Of a stretch of 64,000 bases of DNA, positions 35,711 to 44,670 are shown piece after piece. Location: NCBI GenBank assembly GCA_009841115.1, contig VXML01000058.1:124001-188000 (forward strand), in the 5' to 3' direction. This DNA is from Gemmatimonadota bacterium. GTDB taxonomy: Bacteria; Latescibacterota; UBA2968; UBA8231. The notes under the pieces are model-generated. The model was not told the origin of the DNA. It was given only the letters and a program-made list of their open reading frames with translations, and made no database searches. Made by a program: the position numbers and the translations under genes. Each line of letters opens with the position of its first letter. The first letter of the stretch is position 1.

Positions 35711-36841
35711 ATGACCGACAAATCCTATAGTCCCGGCCTCGAAGGCGTCATCGCCGGCGAGTCCGCCCTTTCGCGCATCGATATCGATATCAACCGCCTG
35801 ATCCTGTACGGCTACGACCTAGTCGAACTGACCGAAAACGCCTCCTACGAAGAGGTCGCCTACTTGCTACTCTACGGCGAGTTGCCAACAGTTGCCGAGT
35901 TGGCAGAATTTAACCAACAACTGCGCTCGCAGCGCGACCTGCCCGGCCCGGTCGGCGACCTGTTGCGCTCCGCACCGGCGGACGCCCACCCCATGGACCT
36001 GTTGCGCACCGCGGTATCGTCCCTGGCGTTTTTCGACGCCGAGACCCCCGACAACAGTCACGAGGCCAACGTGCGCAAATCCGTGCGCTTGCTGGCCAAA
36101 ATTCCCACCGCACTCGCCTGTGGCTATCGCTTCTCCCAAGGTCTAGAGCCGGTAGCCCCCGACGCCGAGCTAGACCACGCGGCCAATCTGCTCTACATGC
36201 TGCGCGACGAAAAACCGCCCGCGTACGAAGTAGAGGCCATGAACACTTCGCTGATCCTCTACGCCGAACACGGATACAACGCCTCCACGTTTACCGCACG
36301 GGTCGTAGCCTCGACGCTCGCCGACATGTACGCTGCCATAACCGCGGCCATCGGCGCCCTGCACGGCCCCTTGCACGGCGGTGCCAACGAAGCGGCCATG
36401 CACATGCTCTTGGAGGTAGATTCGCCTGCGGCGGCCGAGCAGTGGGTCCTCGACGCGCTGGCGCAAAAGAAAAAGATCATGGGCTTTGGACATCGGGAAT
36501 ACAAAAGCGGCGACTCGCGGGTACCGACGATGAAGAAGGTTGGCCGTCAGATCGCCGCAGCCATCGGCGACACCAAGTGGCCAGATCTAGCCGACGTAGT
36601 CGAAGAGACGATGGTGCGCGAAAAAGGCATCTTCCCCAACGTCGATTTCCCCTGCGCGTACACCTACTACATGATGGGCATCCCGATCCCGCTCTACACC
36701 CCCATCTTCGTGGCCAGCCGCGTGGTGGGCTGGGCAGCGCACGTGATCGAACAGCACGACGCCAACCGGCTCATCCGCCCCAACCACATCTACACTGGGC
36801 CAGAGCACCGCGCATTTGTCGCACTCGGCGAGCGGGGCTGA
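35711..36841 (+). CDS. prpC: 2-Methylcitrate/citrate synthase
   Basis: It condenses propionyl-CoA (or acetyl-CoA) with oxaloacetate. The 376 residues match the short bacterial type II-like citrate synthases that include PrpC, with GLEGVIAGESALSRID at the start, the active-site HGPLHGGANEAAMHML near 220, and GFGHREYKSGDSR near 260. A late aspartate is expected in the VDFPCAYTYYMMGIP region. Adjacency to prpB favours methylcitrate synthase. It converges on a DUF4416 gene with two bases between them. Confidence 0.88.
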   Translation: MTDKSYSPGLEGVIAGESALSRIDIDINRLILYGYDLVELTENASYEEVAYLLLYGELPTVAELAEFNQQLRSQRDLPGPVGDLLRSAPADAHPMDLLRTAVSSLAFFDAETPDNSHEANVRKSVRLLAKIPTALACGYRFSQGLEPVAPDAELDHAANLLYMLRDEKPPAYEVEAMNTSLILYAEHGYNASTFTARVVASTLADMYAAITAAIGALHGPLHGGANEAAMHMLLEVDSPAAAEQWVLDALAQKKKIMGFGHREYKSGDSRVPTMKKVGRQIAAAIGDTKWPDLADVVEETMVREKGIFPNVDFPCAYTYYMMGIPIPLYTPIFVASRVVGWAAHVIEQHDANRLIRPNHIYTGPEHRAFVALGERG

Positions 36842-36843
36842 CC

Positions 36844-37368
36844 TCAGCCGCGCACGGCCAGCAACCAAGGCCGCACATCGAGCAAGAACCGCTGCACGTC
36901 ATCGCTCTGATAGTCGGGATACGTCCACTCCAGAGGCCGGTAGCGTCCCCGCTGATAGAGCAGAGTCACCTCGGCGTAGAGCTGCGGGGCAATGCAGATG
37001 CGATGTCCAGCATACTTGGTCGTGGCCAACACCAAGCTCTCGATCGACAGCAGTCCCGGGTCGATATTGGCGCGGCGGCACTCCCCTTGGCTCATCGCCC
37101 GCTCCAACTCCATAGTCTGCGACTTGACGGCCGCCAACTCGGCGGGGTCGATCCGCTCGGCAAAGCACACGAGCTGTTTGCGCAGTCCCGCGCCCATTTC
37201 CGCTTCGTAGTACGAGGTAAAATCAAAATCATAGGTCGCACTGGCCGCGTGCAGGGGACCGAAGCTTTCGGCGAGGCGTTCTTTGGCCTCGGCAAGCGTC
37301 TCTGCGGAATCGGCCAATACCGCGCAGACTAGTGCGACGGGTGTGGAGGGTTGGAGATCAATGGGCAT
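36844..37368 (-). CDS. DUF4416 family protein
   Basis: A 174-residue soluble protein matching the DUF4416 family by its full length and by PVALVCAVLADS, the FGPLHAASATYDFDFTSYYEAEMG block, KRxDP-like ERIDPAEL, RRANIDPGLLSIESLVLATTKYAGHRI and the closing LEWTYPDYQSDDVQRFL. The family has no known function. No signal peptide. It is divergent from the DSD1-like gene, about 100 bases apart, and is the only minus-strand gene near this spot. Confidence 0.8.
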   Translation of the reverse strand: MPIDLQPSTPVALVCAVLADSAETLAEAKERLAESFGPLHAASATYDFDFTSYYEAEMGAGLRKQLVCFAERIDPAELAAVKSQTMELERAMSQGECRRANIDPGLLSIESLVLATTKYAGHRICIAPQLYAEVTLLYQRGRYRPLEWTYPDYQSDDVQRFLLDVRPWLLAVRG

Positions 37369-37470
37369 TTTGCAACAAAAAGCAAGGGACCTAATCGCGT
37401 CAATTTCTGCGGCGGAATTGGTTTGCTATTTTATCGCCTTGGCTCCCACCTTCATTCAGGAAAGGAAACT

Positions 37471-38529
37471 ATGCGCATAGAAAACCTCGACACGCCCGCC
37501 CTCCTCGTCGATCTCGACGGCTTGGAGGACAACCTCGACCGCTACCAGCGCTACTTTGACGATCACGGCATTGGCTTGCGGCCCCACATCAAGACCCACA
37601 AGTGCGTGGCCATCGCCCATATGCAAATGCGTCGCGGGGCAATCGGCATCACCTGCCAGAAGCTCGGAGAAGCCGAGGTCATGGCCGAGGGCGGGGTCGA
37701 TCGCGACATCCTGATTCCCTACAACATCATCGGCGCGCAAAAACTAGCGCGGCTGGTCGCGCTGGCGCGGGATACCCGGCTGACCGTGGCGGCCGATTCC
37801 GAATACACCGTTCAAGGGCTATCCGAGGCCGCAGCAGAAGCGGATGTCACCGTGGGCGTAGTCGTCGAACTCGATCACGGCCGCACGGGCGTAGGCTCAC
37901 CTGCTGCGGCCGCGGCCCTCGGCGAAAAAATCGACCAAGCCTCCAACATCGAACTCCGGGGCATCATGTCCATGCCGGCGACTCCAGACATGCGGCCGCT
38001 AATCCAAGAGACGCTCGCGCATTTCGACCGCAAAGGCCTGCCGCATCCCATCGTCAGCGGCGGCAGCACGCCGGGCGCATTGATGGCGCACGAGATCCCC
38101 GAACTGACCGAGTACCGAGCCGGCGAGTACCCAGTCGGCGGCGTCGGCCATCTCCGCCGAGGAACCCACAGCGTCGATCAGTGCGCTGGCCGGGTGCTGA
38201 TGACCGTAGTCAGCCGACCAACCGAAGATCGCGCCATCCTCGACGGGGGCAGCAAGTCGCTCAGCGCCGCGGTCCACCGCCAAGAGGATGGTTCGTCCAT
38301 CATGGGCTACATCGTCGAGTATCCCCAAGCCGTCTTCTCCGGGGCCTCGGAAGAACATGGACATGTCGATCTATCGGCCTGCGACGACAAACCCCAAATC
38401 GGCGAACAGGTGCAGGTCTTGCCGGTTCATCCCTGCCCCTGCTTCAACGAACACGACCAGATCTTTGCCGTGCGCCGCGGCCGCGTGGAAGCCGTTTGGC
38501 CGGTTGACGCCCGCGGGCAGATACGCTGA
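37471..38529 (+). CDS. DSD1/D-threonine aldolase-like PLP enzyme
   Basis: A fold-III (alanine racemase N-terminal type) PLP enzyme of the D-serine dehydratase/D-threonine aldolase group, 352 residues. The PLP lysine is K41 in RPHIKTHKC. The C-terminal beta domain has the metal-binding HxC element as HPCPC, with NEHDQIFAVRRGRV behind it. Such enzymes act on D-3-hydroxy amino acids with a divalent metal. ATG 37471 after AGGAAAGGAAACT; the longer frame from 37351 overlaps DUF4416. The RraA-like gene follows 12 bases later, hinting at joint breakdown of a hydroxy amino acid product. Confidence 0.87.
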   Translation: MRIENLDTPALLVDLDGLEDNLDRYQRYFDDHGIGLRPHIKTHKCVAIAHMQMRRGAIGITCQKLGEAEVMAEGGVDRDILIPYNIIGAQKLARLVALARDTRLTVAADSEYTVQGLSEAAAEADVTVGVVVELDHGRTGVGSPAAAAALGEKIDQASNIELRGIMSMPATPDMRPLIQETLAHFDRKGLPHPIVSGGSTPGALMAHEIPELTEYRAGEYPVGGVGHLRRGTHSVDQCAGRVLMTVVSRPTEDRAILDGGSKSLSAAVHRQEDGSSIMGYIVEYPQAVFSGASEEHGHVDLSACDDKPQIGEQVQVLPVHPCPCFNEHDQIFAVRRGRVEAVWPVDARGQIR

Positions 38530-38541
38530 AAGGAGCGAATT

Positions 38542-39243
38542 GTGGATTTTACCGAATTGAGCGAAAAACTAAAGGTGGCTAGCACCGCAACCCTGACGTC
38601 CGTGCTCCGCAACAAAGGACTGCTCAACACGTTTATGCACCAAGTCGCGCCCCTCGCATCCGACATGCAGATGGTCGGCCGGGCCTTTACCCTGCGCTAC
38701 ATCCCCGCACGCGAAGACCTCGACGAGGTTCCACTAGACAACCTAAAAGACGTGCAGCGGATCGGCATTGAGCAGATAACCGCAGGCGACGTGTTTGTCA
38801 TCGACGCACGCGGCGACACCCGCGCCGGGACTATGGGATCCATCCTAGCGGCGCGGCTGCAAGTGCGCGGCTGCACAGGGATCGTCACCGATGGAGCCTA
38901 CCGCGACTCGCCGACCATTGTCGCATCGGGATTGCCCGCCTACGCCGCAGCCATGAACGCCCACACCAACAAGACCATCCACCACCCCAGCGAAATCCAG
39001 GTGCCCATCGCCTGCGGCGGCGTAGCGGTCTTCCCCGGCGACATCCTCGTCGGCGACGGCGAAGGAGTCGTGGTCATACCCGCGCATCTGGCCGAGGAGG
39101 TCGCCGTCGAGGCCGAGGAGATGGAGCAAAAAGAGCGCTTCATCACCGAGAAAATCCGCGCCGGAGCCAGCATCGTCGGCACCTATCCCCCCGACGAGCA
39201 GACCTTGGCCGAGTACCAAGCCTGGAAAGCAAAGCAATCGTAG
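38542..39243 (+). CDS. RraA-like / 4-hydroxy-4-methyl-2-oxoglutarate aldolase family protein
   Basis: A 233-residue member of the RraA fold family, which includes HMG/CHA aldolases that release pyruvate and the RNase E inhibitor RraA. The family site appears as GSILAARLQVRGCTGIVTDGAYRD (read from 38839), with the TDGxxRD metal/substrate element near residue 116, then GVAVFPGDILVGDGEGVVVIP. The end carries an extra tail absent from E. coli RraA. GTG start after GAAAGGAGCGAATT. An aldolase role is favoured because the gene follows a PLP aldolase-type gene. Confidence 0.85.
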   Translation: MDFTELSEKLKVASTATLTSVLRNKGLLNTFMHQVAPLASDMQMVGRAFTLRYIPAREDLDEVPLDNLKDVQRIGIEQITAGDVFVIDARGDTRAGTMGSILAARLQVRGCTGIVTDGAYRDSPTIVASGLPAYAAAMNAHTNKTIHHPSEIQVPIACGGVAVFPGDILVGDGEGVVVIPAHLAEEVAVEAEEMEQKERFITEKIRAGASIVGTYPPDEQTLAEYQAWKAKQS

Positions 39244-39287
39244 GATAATCGCGATCAATTCGTCGCGCTGTTGAGCAACCTTGCGTA

Positions 39288-39310
39288 GGGGCACCTCTTG
39301 TGGGTGCCCT
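39288..39310 (+). terminator. Hairpin after the RraA-like gene (terminator or dispersed palindrome)
   Basis: GGGCACC (39289-39295) pairs with GGTGCCC (39303-39309), with a seven-base loop. It lies 45 bases past the RraA-like stop and 26 bases past the end of the convergent sulfatase gene. Only two T residues follow directly, so termination is uncertain. The TAGGGGCACC...GGTGCCC form resembles dispersed palindromic repeats known in many genomes. Confidence 0.4.
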
Positions 39311-39335
39311 TCGTACATTTCCCCTTGTGACCGCT

Positions 39336-40676
39336 TTAGCCCAAACGGCGGCGCAAGCGGCGCGCAAGGTCGCCAACCACAGAGGGAGCAGTAGCGGCGA
39401 TATTGTGCAACTCGTCGGGATCCTGCTCGAGGTCGTAGAGTTCGTCGCAGTCGTTGTAATTCTGGATATACTTGTGCGTACCCGTGCGAATGCAGCGGAA
39501 GTTGTGCAGAGCGGCGACAGTCGCTTGGCGGTGGGTATCGGTTTGGCCGTCAAGGATCGGTTGCAGCGAGCGGGCGTCAATGTCTTGCTGCGGCGCGAGC
39601 TGGGCGAAATCGCATATCGTGGCATTGAGGTCGATGAGTTCGCACAGCGCGTCACAGACGCGGCCTCCAGCAATGTCCGGTCCAGCAATGATCAACGGTA
39701 CGCGCAGGCTGGCCTCGTACGCGGCGCTCTTGGTGTACAGCCCGTGATCGCCGAGCAATTCGCCGTGATCGGAGGAGAAGATGATATAGGTGTTGTCGAG
39801 CTGGCCGCGTTGTTCGAGCGCGTCGAGGATCTGGCCGATCTGGTCGTCGATGAGTTCGGTGGCGGCGCAGTACTGGCGACGAGTTTGGGCGATTTGCTCG
39901 CGCGTGAATTTTGCGGCGCGTTTTTTGATCCACTCGGGTTTGCCAACGAGAGAGTCGCTGATAGCCGGGGGCATGGCCGCGTCGCGGTAGCGGTCGCCAT
40001 ATTCGGTCGGCGGGTCAAAGGGATCGTGCGGGCCGACGAAGCTGACGAAGTAGTGCCAAGGAAAATCGTCGGGCACATTGGCGATCCACTCGGCGGCGCG
40101 ACGGCCGATATAGGCGTCTTCAAAGTCCGCGCTGTCCAGCGGCGAGTCGCGGCAATCGGTACTCCAACCAGCGGCAGCGCGTTGTCGATAGTCCTGGTGA
40201 AACGTCGCCAATAGCCCTTTGGCGGCTAGGTAGTGCGTGTAGGGACCAATCGGCGTAGGCGAGGAGCCGGCGTGCATTTTGCCCTCGCATTCCTCCGGAT
40301 CGGTGAAGCCCCAACTATAGGCGTAGGGCCGGTCGCCATAGCGGCCATTGTAGCCATCGGATTTGCGCAGGTCGAGCTTGCCGACGCAGCCGACGCGATA
40401 GCCGGCGTCGCGCAGCCGCTGATAGTAGGTGGTGGTGCCCAAGGGCAGCCGTCCCGAATTGTCCAAGCAGCCGAGGCGGCTCGGTTGCAAGCCAGAGGCT
40501 AAGCCGATCCGCGCCGGCGCGCAGACGGGCGCGTTGGTGGTGCATTGGGTGAAGCGCACGCCAGCGGCGGCGAGGTGGTCGAGATTAGGCGTCCGCAGGA
40601 AGTTGGCACCGGCAGCGCCGAGATAGTCGTAGCGGTGCTGATCATCCATGATGAAGAGGATATTGGGACGAGGCAT
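39336..40676 (-). CDS. Type I (formylglycine) sulfatase
   Basis: A 446-residue sulfatase of the alkaline phosphatase superfamily. The metal site starts with NILFIMDDQHRYDYLG (D11, D12). The formylglycine motif is C52-A-P-A-R with IGLASG after it, so this copy can be matured by an anaerobic or aerobic formylglycine-generating enzyme. SSDHGELLGDHGLYTKS near 300 supplies further metal ligands. No signal peptide is seen, so it is likely cytoplasmic. The substrate could be a sulfated sugar or a choline-sulfate-like ester. It is divergent from the beta-propeller gene. Confidence 0.9.
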   Translation of the reverse strand: MPRPNILFIMDDQHRYDYLGAAGANFLRTPNLDHLAAAGVRFTQCTTNAPVCAPARIGLASGLQPSRLGCLDNSGRLPLGTTTYYQRLRDAGYRVGCVGKLDLRKSDGYNGRYGDRPYAYSWGFTDPEECEGKMHAGSSPTPIGPYTHYLAAKGLLATFHQDYRQRAAAGWSTDCRDSPLDSADFEDAYIGRRAAEWIANVPDDFPWHYFVSFVGPHDPFDPPTEYGDRYRDAAMPPAISDSLVGKPEWIKKRAAKFTREQIAQTRRQYCAATELIDDQIGQILDALEQRGQLDNTYIIFSSDHGELLGDHGLYTKSAAYEASLRVPLIIAGPDIAGGRVCDALCELIDLNATICDFAQLAPQQDIDARSLQPILDGQTDTHRQATVAALHNFRCIRTGTHKYIQNYNDCDELYDLEQDPDELHNIAATAPSVVGDLARRLRRRLG

Positions 40677-40776
40677 GAAAGGTTCCTTGGCGTTTTAGGT
40701 AGCTTGAACGAGCGCAGGGCGTGTGATACGTTAGCTCAATCTATCCAGTCACCAACCTCACTTCAAGCAAGCCGCT

Positions 40777-41763
40777 ATGAATACCAACGACCCAATCCCA
40801 TTTACAGCATTCGCCCGCTTCGAGCGGCTCACCGCCGAGAAACCACTGTTGTACTGCGAGCCACCCGCGTGGGCGGCTGCCAGTCACGCCATCGTCGTGT
40901 CCAACACCGTGCATTATCTATGGGCCAAAAAGGGAGGAGATGGTAGCTGGGTACACATGCACAGCTCTGCGCCAATCGCCGATCCTACGGCGGTGACGCA
41001 CGACCAGCGCAATCCCATACTCCTGCCTTCCGCCGACGGCTTCGACAATCACGGCGTGGAATACCCATTCCCATTTTGGAATCCCGCCGACCAGCGCTAC
41101 TACGCCTATTATCTCGGCACCCAAGGCAAGGACAAGCCCCGCCGCAAACAGACCGGCCTGCTAGTCAGCGACGGCGATTTCGGAGCGTGGACGCGGATTG
41201 GCAATGAACCAGTAGTTGCAGTCGGCGGCGCGCACGAGCAACACGGCTCTTCCCATCCGTCGGTGGCCGTGTCGGGCGATGTCATTCACATGGTCTATAC
41301 CGGCGAGTCGCCAGCACCGCCGGCACGGCGCGATATTCTCTACAACGTACCGACCATCTGCCATGCCACTGCACCCACCAGCAACCCAGTGCAGGTCACT
41401 AAGAATCCCGCCAACCCCGTGTTCTGCGGCTCGGGACAGGCGTGGGACCGCTACGGAGTCCGCGAAGCCGAAATCTTCAAAGAACCGAGCTACTTCCATC
41501 TGTTCTACGGCGGCTACGACGGCAAGATCTGGGCTATCGGACATGCCCGCACGCGCGACTTCCACACCTTCGAGCCCAACCCACACAACCCGATCTTCAC
41601 GCCCGCGACCGATGCCGACGCCTGGGATTGCGACGGCCTCCTGACCCCACAAGTGTTCGCAATGAATGGTACCTATTACATGATCTATGCTGGTCTCAGA
41701 GGATCGGGCTGGAATCGCGTGTCAGCAGTGGGAACGGGCTTAGCCGTGGCCAAGCCGCTGTAG
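40777..41763 (+). CDS. Five-bladed beta-propeller protein, glycoside hydrolase 43/32/130-like
   Basis: A 328-residue soluble protein with repeated glycosidase-propeller strands such as NPILLPSADGFDNHGVEYPFPFWNP, HGSSHPSVAVSGDVIHMVYTGE, NPVFCGSGQAWDRYGVREAEIFKEPSYFHLFYGGYD (in order) and DADAWDCDGLLTPQVF. Conserved acidic residues fall at blade starts, as in GH43, GH32, GH68 and GH130. The exact family cannot be told by eye. It lacks a signal peptide. Placed between a sulfatase and a MATE exporter, it fits a sulfated-glycan breakdown locus. Confidence 0.65.
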   Translation: MNTNDPIPFTAFARFERLTAEKPLLYCEPPAWAAASHAIVVSNTVHYLWAKKGGDGSWVHMHSSAPIADPTAVTHDQRNPILLPSADGFDNHGVEYPFPFWNPADQRYYAYYLGTQGKDKPRRKQTGLLVSDGDFGAWTRIGNEPVVAVGGAHEQHGSSHPSVAVSGDVIHMVYTGESPAPPARRDILYNVPTICHATAPTSNPVQVTKNPANPVFCGSGQAWDRYGVREAEIFKEPSYFHLFYGGYDGKIWAIGHARTRDFHTFEPNPHNPIFTPATDADAWDCDGLLTPQVFAMNGTYYMIYAGLRGSGWNRVSAVGTGLAVAKPL

Positions 41764-41766
41764 GGT

Positions 41767-43158
41767 TCACTCACGCTCGTCCGCCCGTTCAATAACCCGC
41801 ATACTCTTCCAGCGCCCCGTGCGAAAGCGCAAGTAGAACGCCACGCCCAAGATGCATATATACGCGCAGCCAAAGCTCCATATCAGGTACAGCCCCCCAT
41901 CGAAATAAGTTAGAGCCACGAAAGACGGCACGACCATAATCGCCCAAGCCAGCGAGATCGACACCCACATGACGAAGCGAGTGTCGCCCGCGCCCTTCAG
42001 GGTCGCCGTGAAGACCATGTAGGCGGCGTCGGAGACGCAGTACAGGGCCACGAAGCGCAGCAAAACCACGGCGATCTGATACGCGGCCGCAAAGTCGGCG
42101 TCCTTCTCCTCGCCAAAGGGCGCAAGAAAAAACTCCGGCACCACGATATAGCCCAAGGACATCGTCCCCATGTACAGCATGGCCAAGTGCAAACCCGACC
42201 ACGTACAGTACTCGGCAGCGTCAGGCTGATCGCGCCCCAAGCGCTGGCCGACCATCGTCGATACGGCAATGCCGCAACCAATGAGCGGCATAAAGGCAAG
42301 GCTGTTGATGTGAAAGGCCAAATTCGTCGCCGCCAGCGGGATCGGCCCCAAGCGGCCCACGATAAACAAAAAGAAGGTAAAGGCCATGATATCGAGCATG
42401 AAGTTGACGCCGTTGGGGCCGCCAAAGCGCAACAGGCGCCGCAGCAACTCGATGTCGGGCTTCCAGCCGCGCAAGGTGGCGTATTCGCTGCGATAGCGCG
42501 GCCCCAAAAACAGCACCGCAAAACACAGGGCCGAGACCACCAGACCGATATTGGTGGCCCACGCCGCCCCGACGATCCCCAACTCAGGCAGTCCCCAGTG
42601 CCCGAATATCAAAGCGTAGTCGCATATGATGTTGACGCTGATGGCCACGACGTTGACCGCCAGCACCACCCACGTCTGGCCTCGCCCGCTGAAAAAGCAC
42701 GAGAAGGCCGTGGACAAAACTTGCGGCCCGGTGCCGTAGCAAAGGATGCGGAAGTAATCTGTTTCCGCGGCGCGGATGGCCGGGTCGTGGCCAATGAACG
42801 CGAAGAGTTCGCCGGCAAAGGCGGCCGGCAGCAAGGCCAACAGGCCGCTGAACAGGGCCACGTACGCCCCTTGCCACACGGCCGGCCCCACCCGCGTTAG
42901 CCGCCGCGCCCCCATGTATTGGGCGACAAACGTGTTGGCGTATTGGGCCGTGCCCATGAAGAGGCTGATGAAGGTGAAGTTGGCCATGCCCGCCGGCAGC
43001 GCGGCTGCCAACGCCTCGGTGGAATACCAAGAGAGAAAGACCCGATCGACAAAGTGCTGGATGCTCCAGCTAGCCGTGCTCAGAATCAGCGGCAAGGCGA
43101 TCCCCAAGAATTCTCGGTACCCACCTGCGGCCCCCCACCGCCTCGCGATGCGCCCCAC
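41767..43158 (-). CDS. MATE family efflux transporter
   Basis: A 12-helix multidrug/toxin extrusion protein that exports organic cations or natural products using H+ or Na+. The 463 residues have the two six-helix halves, with PLILSTASWSIQHFVDRVFLSWYSTEALAAALPAG in the first bundle (seen in order) and NLAFHINSLAFMPLIGCGIAVSTMVGQRLG at the start of the second. GTG 43158, just past the preceding gene's stop, was chosen. The frame is open to an ATG at 43221, but those residues are not family-like and lie inside the Gfo/Idh gene. Confidence 0.9.
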   Translation of the reverse strand: MGRIARRWGAAGGYREFLGIALPLILSTASWSIQHFVDRVFLSWYSTEALAAALPAGMANFTFISLFMGTAQYANTFVAQYMGARRLTRVGPAVWQGAYVALFSGLLALLPAAFAGELFAFIGHDPAIRAAETDYFRILCYGTGPQVLSTAFSCFFSGRGQTWVVLAVNVVAISVNIICDYALIFGHWGLPELGIVGAAWATNIGLVVSALCFAVLFLGPRYRSEYATLRGWKPDIELLRRLLRFGGPNGVNFMLDIMAFTFFLFIVGRLGPIPLAATNLAFHINSLAFMPLIGCGIAVSTMVGQRLGRDQPDAAEYCTWSGLHLAMLYMGTMSLGYIVVPEFFLAPFGEEKDADFAAAYQIAVVLLRFVALYCVSDAAYMVFTATLKGAGDTRFVMWVSISLAWAIMVVPSFVALTYFDGGLYLIWSFGCAYICILGVAFYLRFRTGRWKSMRVIERADERE

Positions 43159-43160
43159 GC

Positions 43161-44180
43161 TCAGCTCGCCATAAATTCGGTCAACGCAATCAATTCGCCA
43201 CCGCGCCGCGCCGACTCCCACCCCGCCAGTACCGGAGCCAGCGAATAGAGGCCGTCGGCATAGTCGTTGAGGAGCAGAGCGTGGTTGCCGGTGCGCACGG
43301 CCTCAATGAAGACGCGGTCTTGCTCAAACCACGGATCGAATTCCTCCGGCGCGTACACCACCTCGCCGTTGACCTCGATCCGGTCGTACATCCACAGCGC
43401 CAAGTATCCCCCCTCGTAAAAAACAGTGAAGCGCGGTTCGTCGCCCGGAGCAGCGGGCGTGGTGGCGAGGAACGTCGAGGTCATGGTCGCTCCGTTTGCC
43501 AACAAAAAGTTAAACGAACACGCCAGCGGCGTGTTGTACCGAGAGGGATGGTGGTAAAACGCTTGCGCTTGGGTAATATCGAGGCCGCTCATAAAGCGCG
43601 CGTAGTCAACGGCGTGCACCCCCCAGTCAAAGGCCGAGCCGCCGCTCTTGTCCATCTGATAGTGCCAACTATCCGGATCGGAAACCTCGGCTTCGAGCAA
43701 AGGCAAGCCGGACATGCTCTGAAAGCGGATGTGGGTGATAGCCTTATCCTCAAGCAGACGGCGGGCCTCCTGAAAGAGCGGGCGATAGCGCTCGCGGAAA
43801 CAAACTGTTGAGATCGCGTCGCCCTCGGCGACCGCATCGGCAATGCGCCGCGCAACAGCCATGGTGGTCGCCTGCGGTTTCTCGCTGAAGAGATGGATGC
43901 CCCGCGCTGCGGCCGTGGCTTCCACATCCGTGCGCGCAAAGGCCGGCACAACCGAATAGAGCGCATCCAGCCGCTCCTCCGCGAGCATTTGATACGGGTC
44001 TGCATAAGTGCGAGCGATAGAGTACTTTTGCGCAGTGGTGGCGAGATTGTCTGGGTTGGGGTCACTCGCGGCGACCAGTTCGACATCGTCTAGTTTACTC
44101 AGGTTGGGCAGGTGCGTTTGGTTGGCGAAACGGCCGGTGCCATAGATGCCGACGCGCACCGGGCGATTGTCTGAGGGCAT
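43161..44180 (-). CDS. Gfo/Idh/MocA family oxidoreductase
   Basis: An NAD(P)-dependent sugar or inositol dehydrogenase-like enzyme, 339 residues. The Rossmann part has VRVGIYGTGRFANQTHLPN and DPNPDNL; the catalytic lysine lies in LFSEKPQATTMA near 95. The C-terminal beta-sheet domain carries DKSGGSAFDWGVHAVDYARF, with the aspartate/histidine pair of the family. ATG 44180 after AAAGGATTCTTACCT; the 33 codons upstream are not family-like. The MATE gene starts two bases after its stop, so the two are likely co-transcribed. Confidence 0.9.
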   Translation of the reverse strand: MPSDNRPVRVGIYGTGRFANQTHLPNLSKLDDVELVAASDPNPDNLATTAQKYSIARTYADPYQMLAEERLDALYSVVPAFARTDVEATAAARGIHLFSEKPQATTMAVARRIADAVAEGDAISTVCFRERYRPLFQEARRLLEDKAITHIRFQSMSGLPLLEAEVSDPDSWHYQMDKSGGSAFDWGVHAVDYARFMSGLDITQAQAFYHHPSRYNTPLACSFNFLLANGATMTSTFLATTPAAPGDEPRFTVFYEGGYLALWMYDRIEVNGEVVYAPEEFDPWFEQDRVFIEAVRTGNHALLLNDYADGLYSLAPVLAGWESARRGGELIALTEFMAS

Positions 44181-44317
44181 AGGTAAGAATCCTTTGTTGA
44201 TAGCTTTTATGCAGCAGAGCGAAATGGGCAAGAAAAGAAAAAAGGGGGCTATGCGCCAGACCGCTATGCGACGGGTCACAGAGCAATGCTAGAGGCCATG
44301 TGGCTAATGCAAAGACC

Positions 44318-44346
44318 TTGCGTACTATACGTCATTGGCGTATACT
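44318..44346 (+). promoter_or_regulatory. higBA promoter
   Basis: TTGCGT (44318-44323) and TATACT (44341-44346) are 17 bases apart; the -10 box matches five of six. The expected start of transcription is near 44353, exactly at the higB ATG, so the message may have no leader. Overlapping inverted repeats (separate entry) suggest repression by the HigA antitoxin. Confidence 0.5.
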
Positions 44347-44353
44347 GAGTATA
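44326..44353. promoter_or_regulatory. Probable HigA operator: two overlapping inverted repeats
   Basis: TATACG (44326-44331) is inverted as CGTATA (44339-44344), and TATAC (44341-44345) is inverted as GTATA (44349-44353) around TGA. The pair covers the -10 box and the first base of the higB ATG. Autoregulated toxin-antitoxin operons usually have such palindromes at their promoters. Binding by this HigA is an inference. Confidence 0.5.
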
Positions 44354-44670
44354 TGGTCTTCGTCGAAACCCCAATCTTCACAAAGGAGATCTTGACATTC
44401 TTACCCGATGAGGGCTATCGAGCAATCCAGCTCGCGCTCCTATTCCGCCCGGAATCAGGAGAGATAATTCCGGGTAGTGGTGGATTGCGAAAATTGAGAT
44501 GGAAACTGCCGCATGCTGGCCAACGGGGTGGTCTCCGTGTGATCTACTATTGGGACAAGCCATCCGAGGTCATTTATATGCTGTGGGTGTATCGCAAGAG
44601 CCGCCAAGAAGATCTCACCCCTCGACAGTGCAAACTGCTTAGTAAACTCGTAAAGGAGTATCTGGCATGA
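44353..44670 (+). CDS. higB: HigB-like toxin (RelE/ParE superfamily)
   Basis: A 105-residue RelE-fold toxin of the HigB2 group, whose members cut mRNA on the ribosome. The family pattern is clear: MVFVETPIFTKEIL, DEGYRAIQLALLFRPESG, the GSGGLRKLRWKLP core and RGGLRVIYYW. ATG 44353 matches the conserved N-terminus; an in-frame TTG at 44335 lies upstream of the predicted transcript start. No Shine-Dalgarno precedes the ATG, in line with a leaderless message. The antitoxin gene overlaps its stop (ATGA). It opens a more AT-rich stretch of genes. Confidence 0.85.
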   Translation: MVFVETPIFTKEILTFLPDEGYRAIQLALLFRPESGEIIPGSGGLRKLRWKLPHAGQRGGLRVIYYWDKPSEVIYMLWVYRKSRQEDLTPRQCKLLSKLVKEYLA

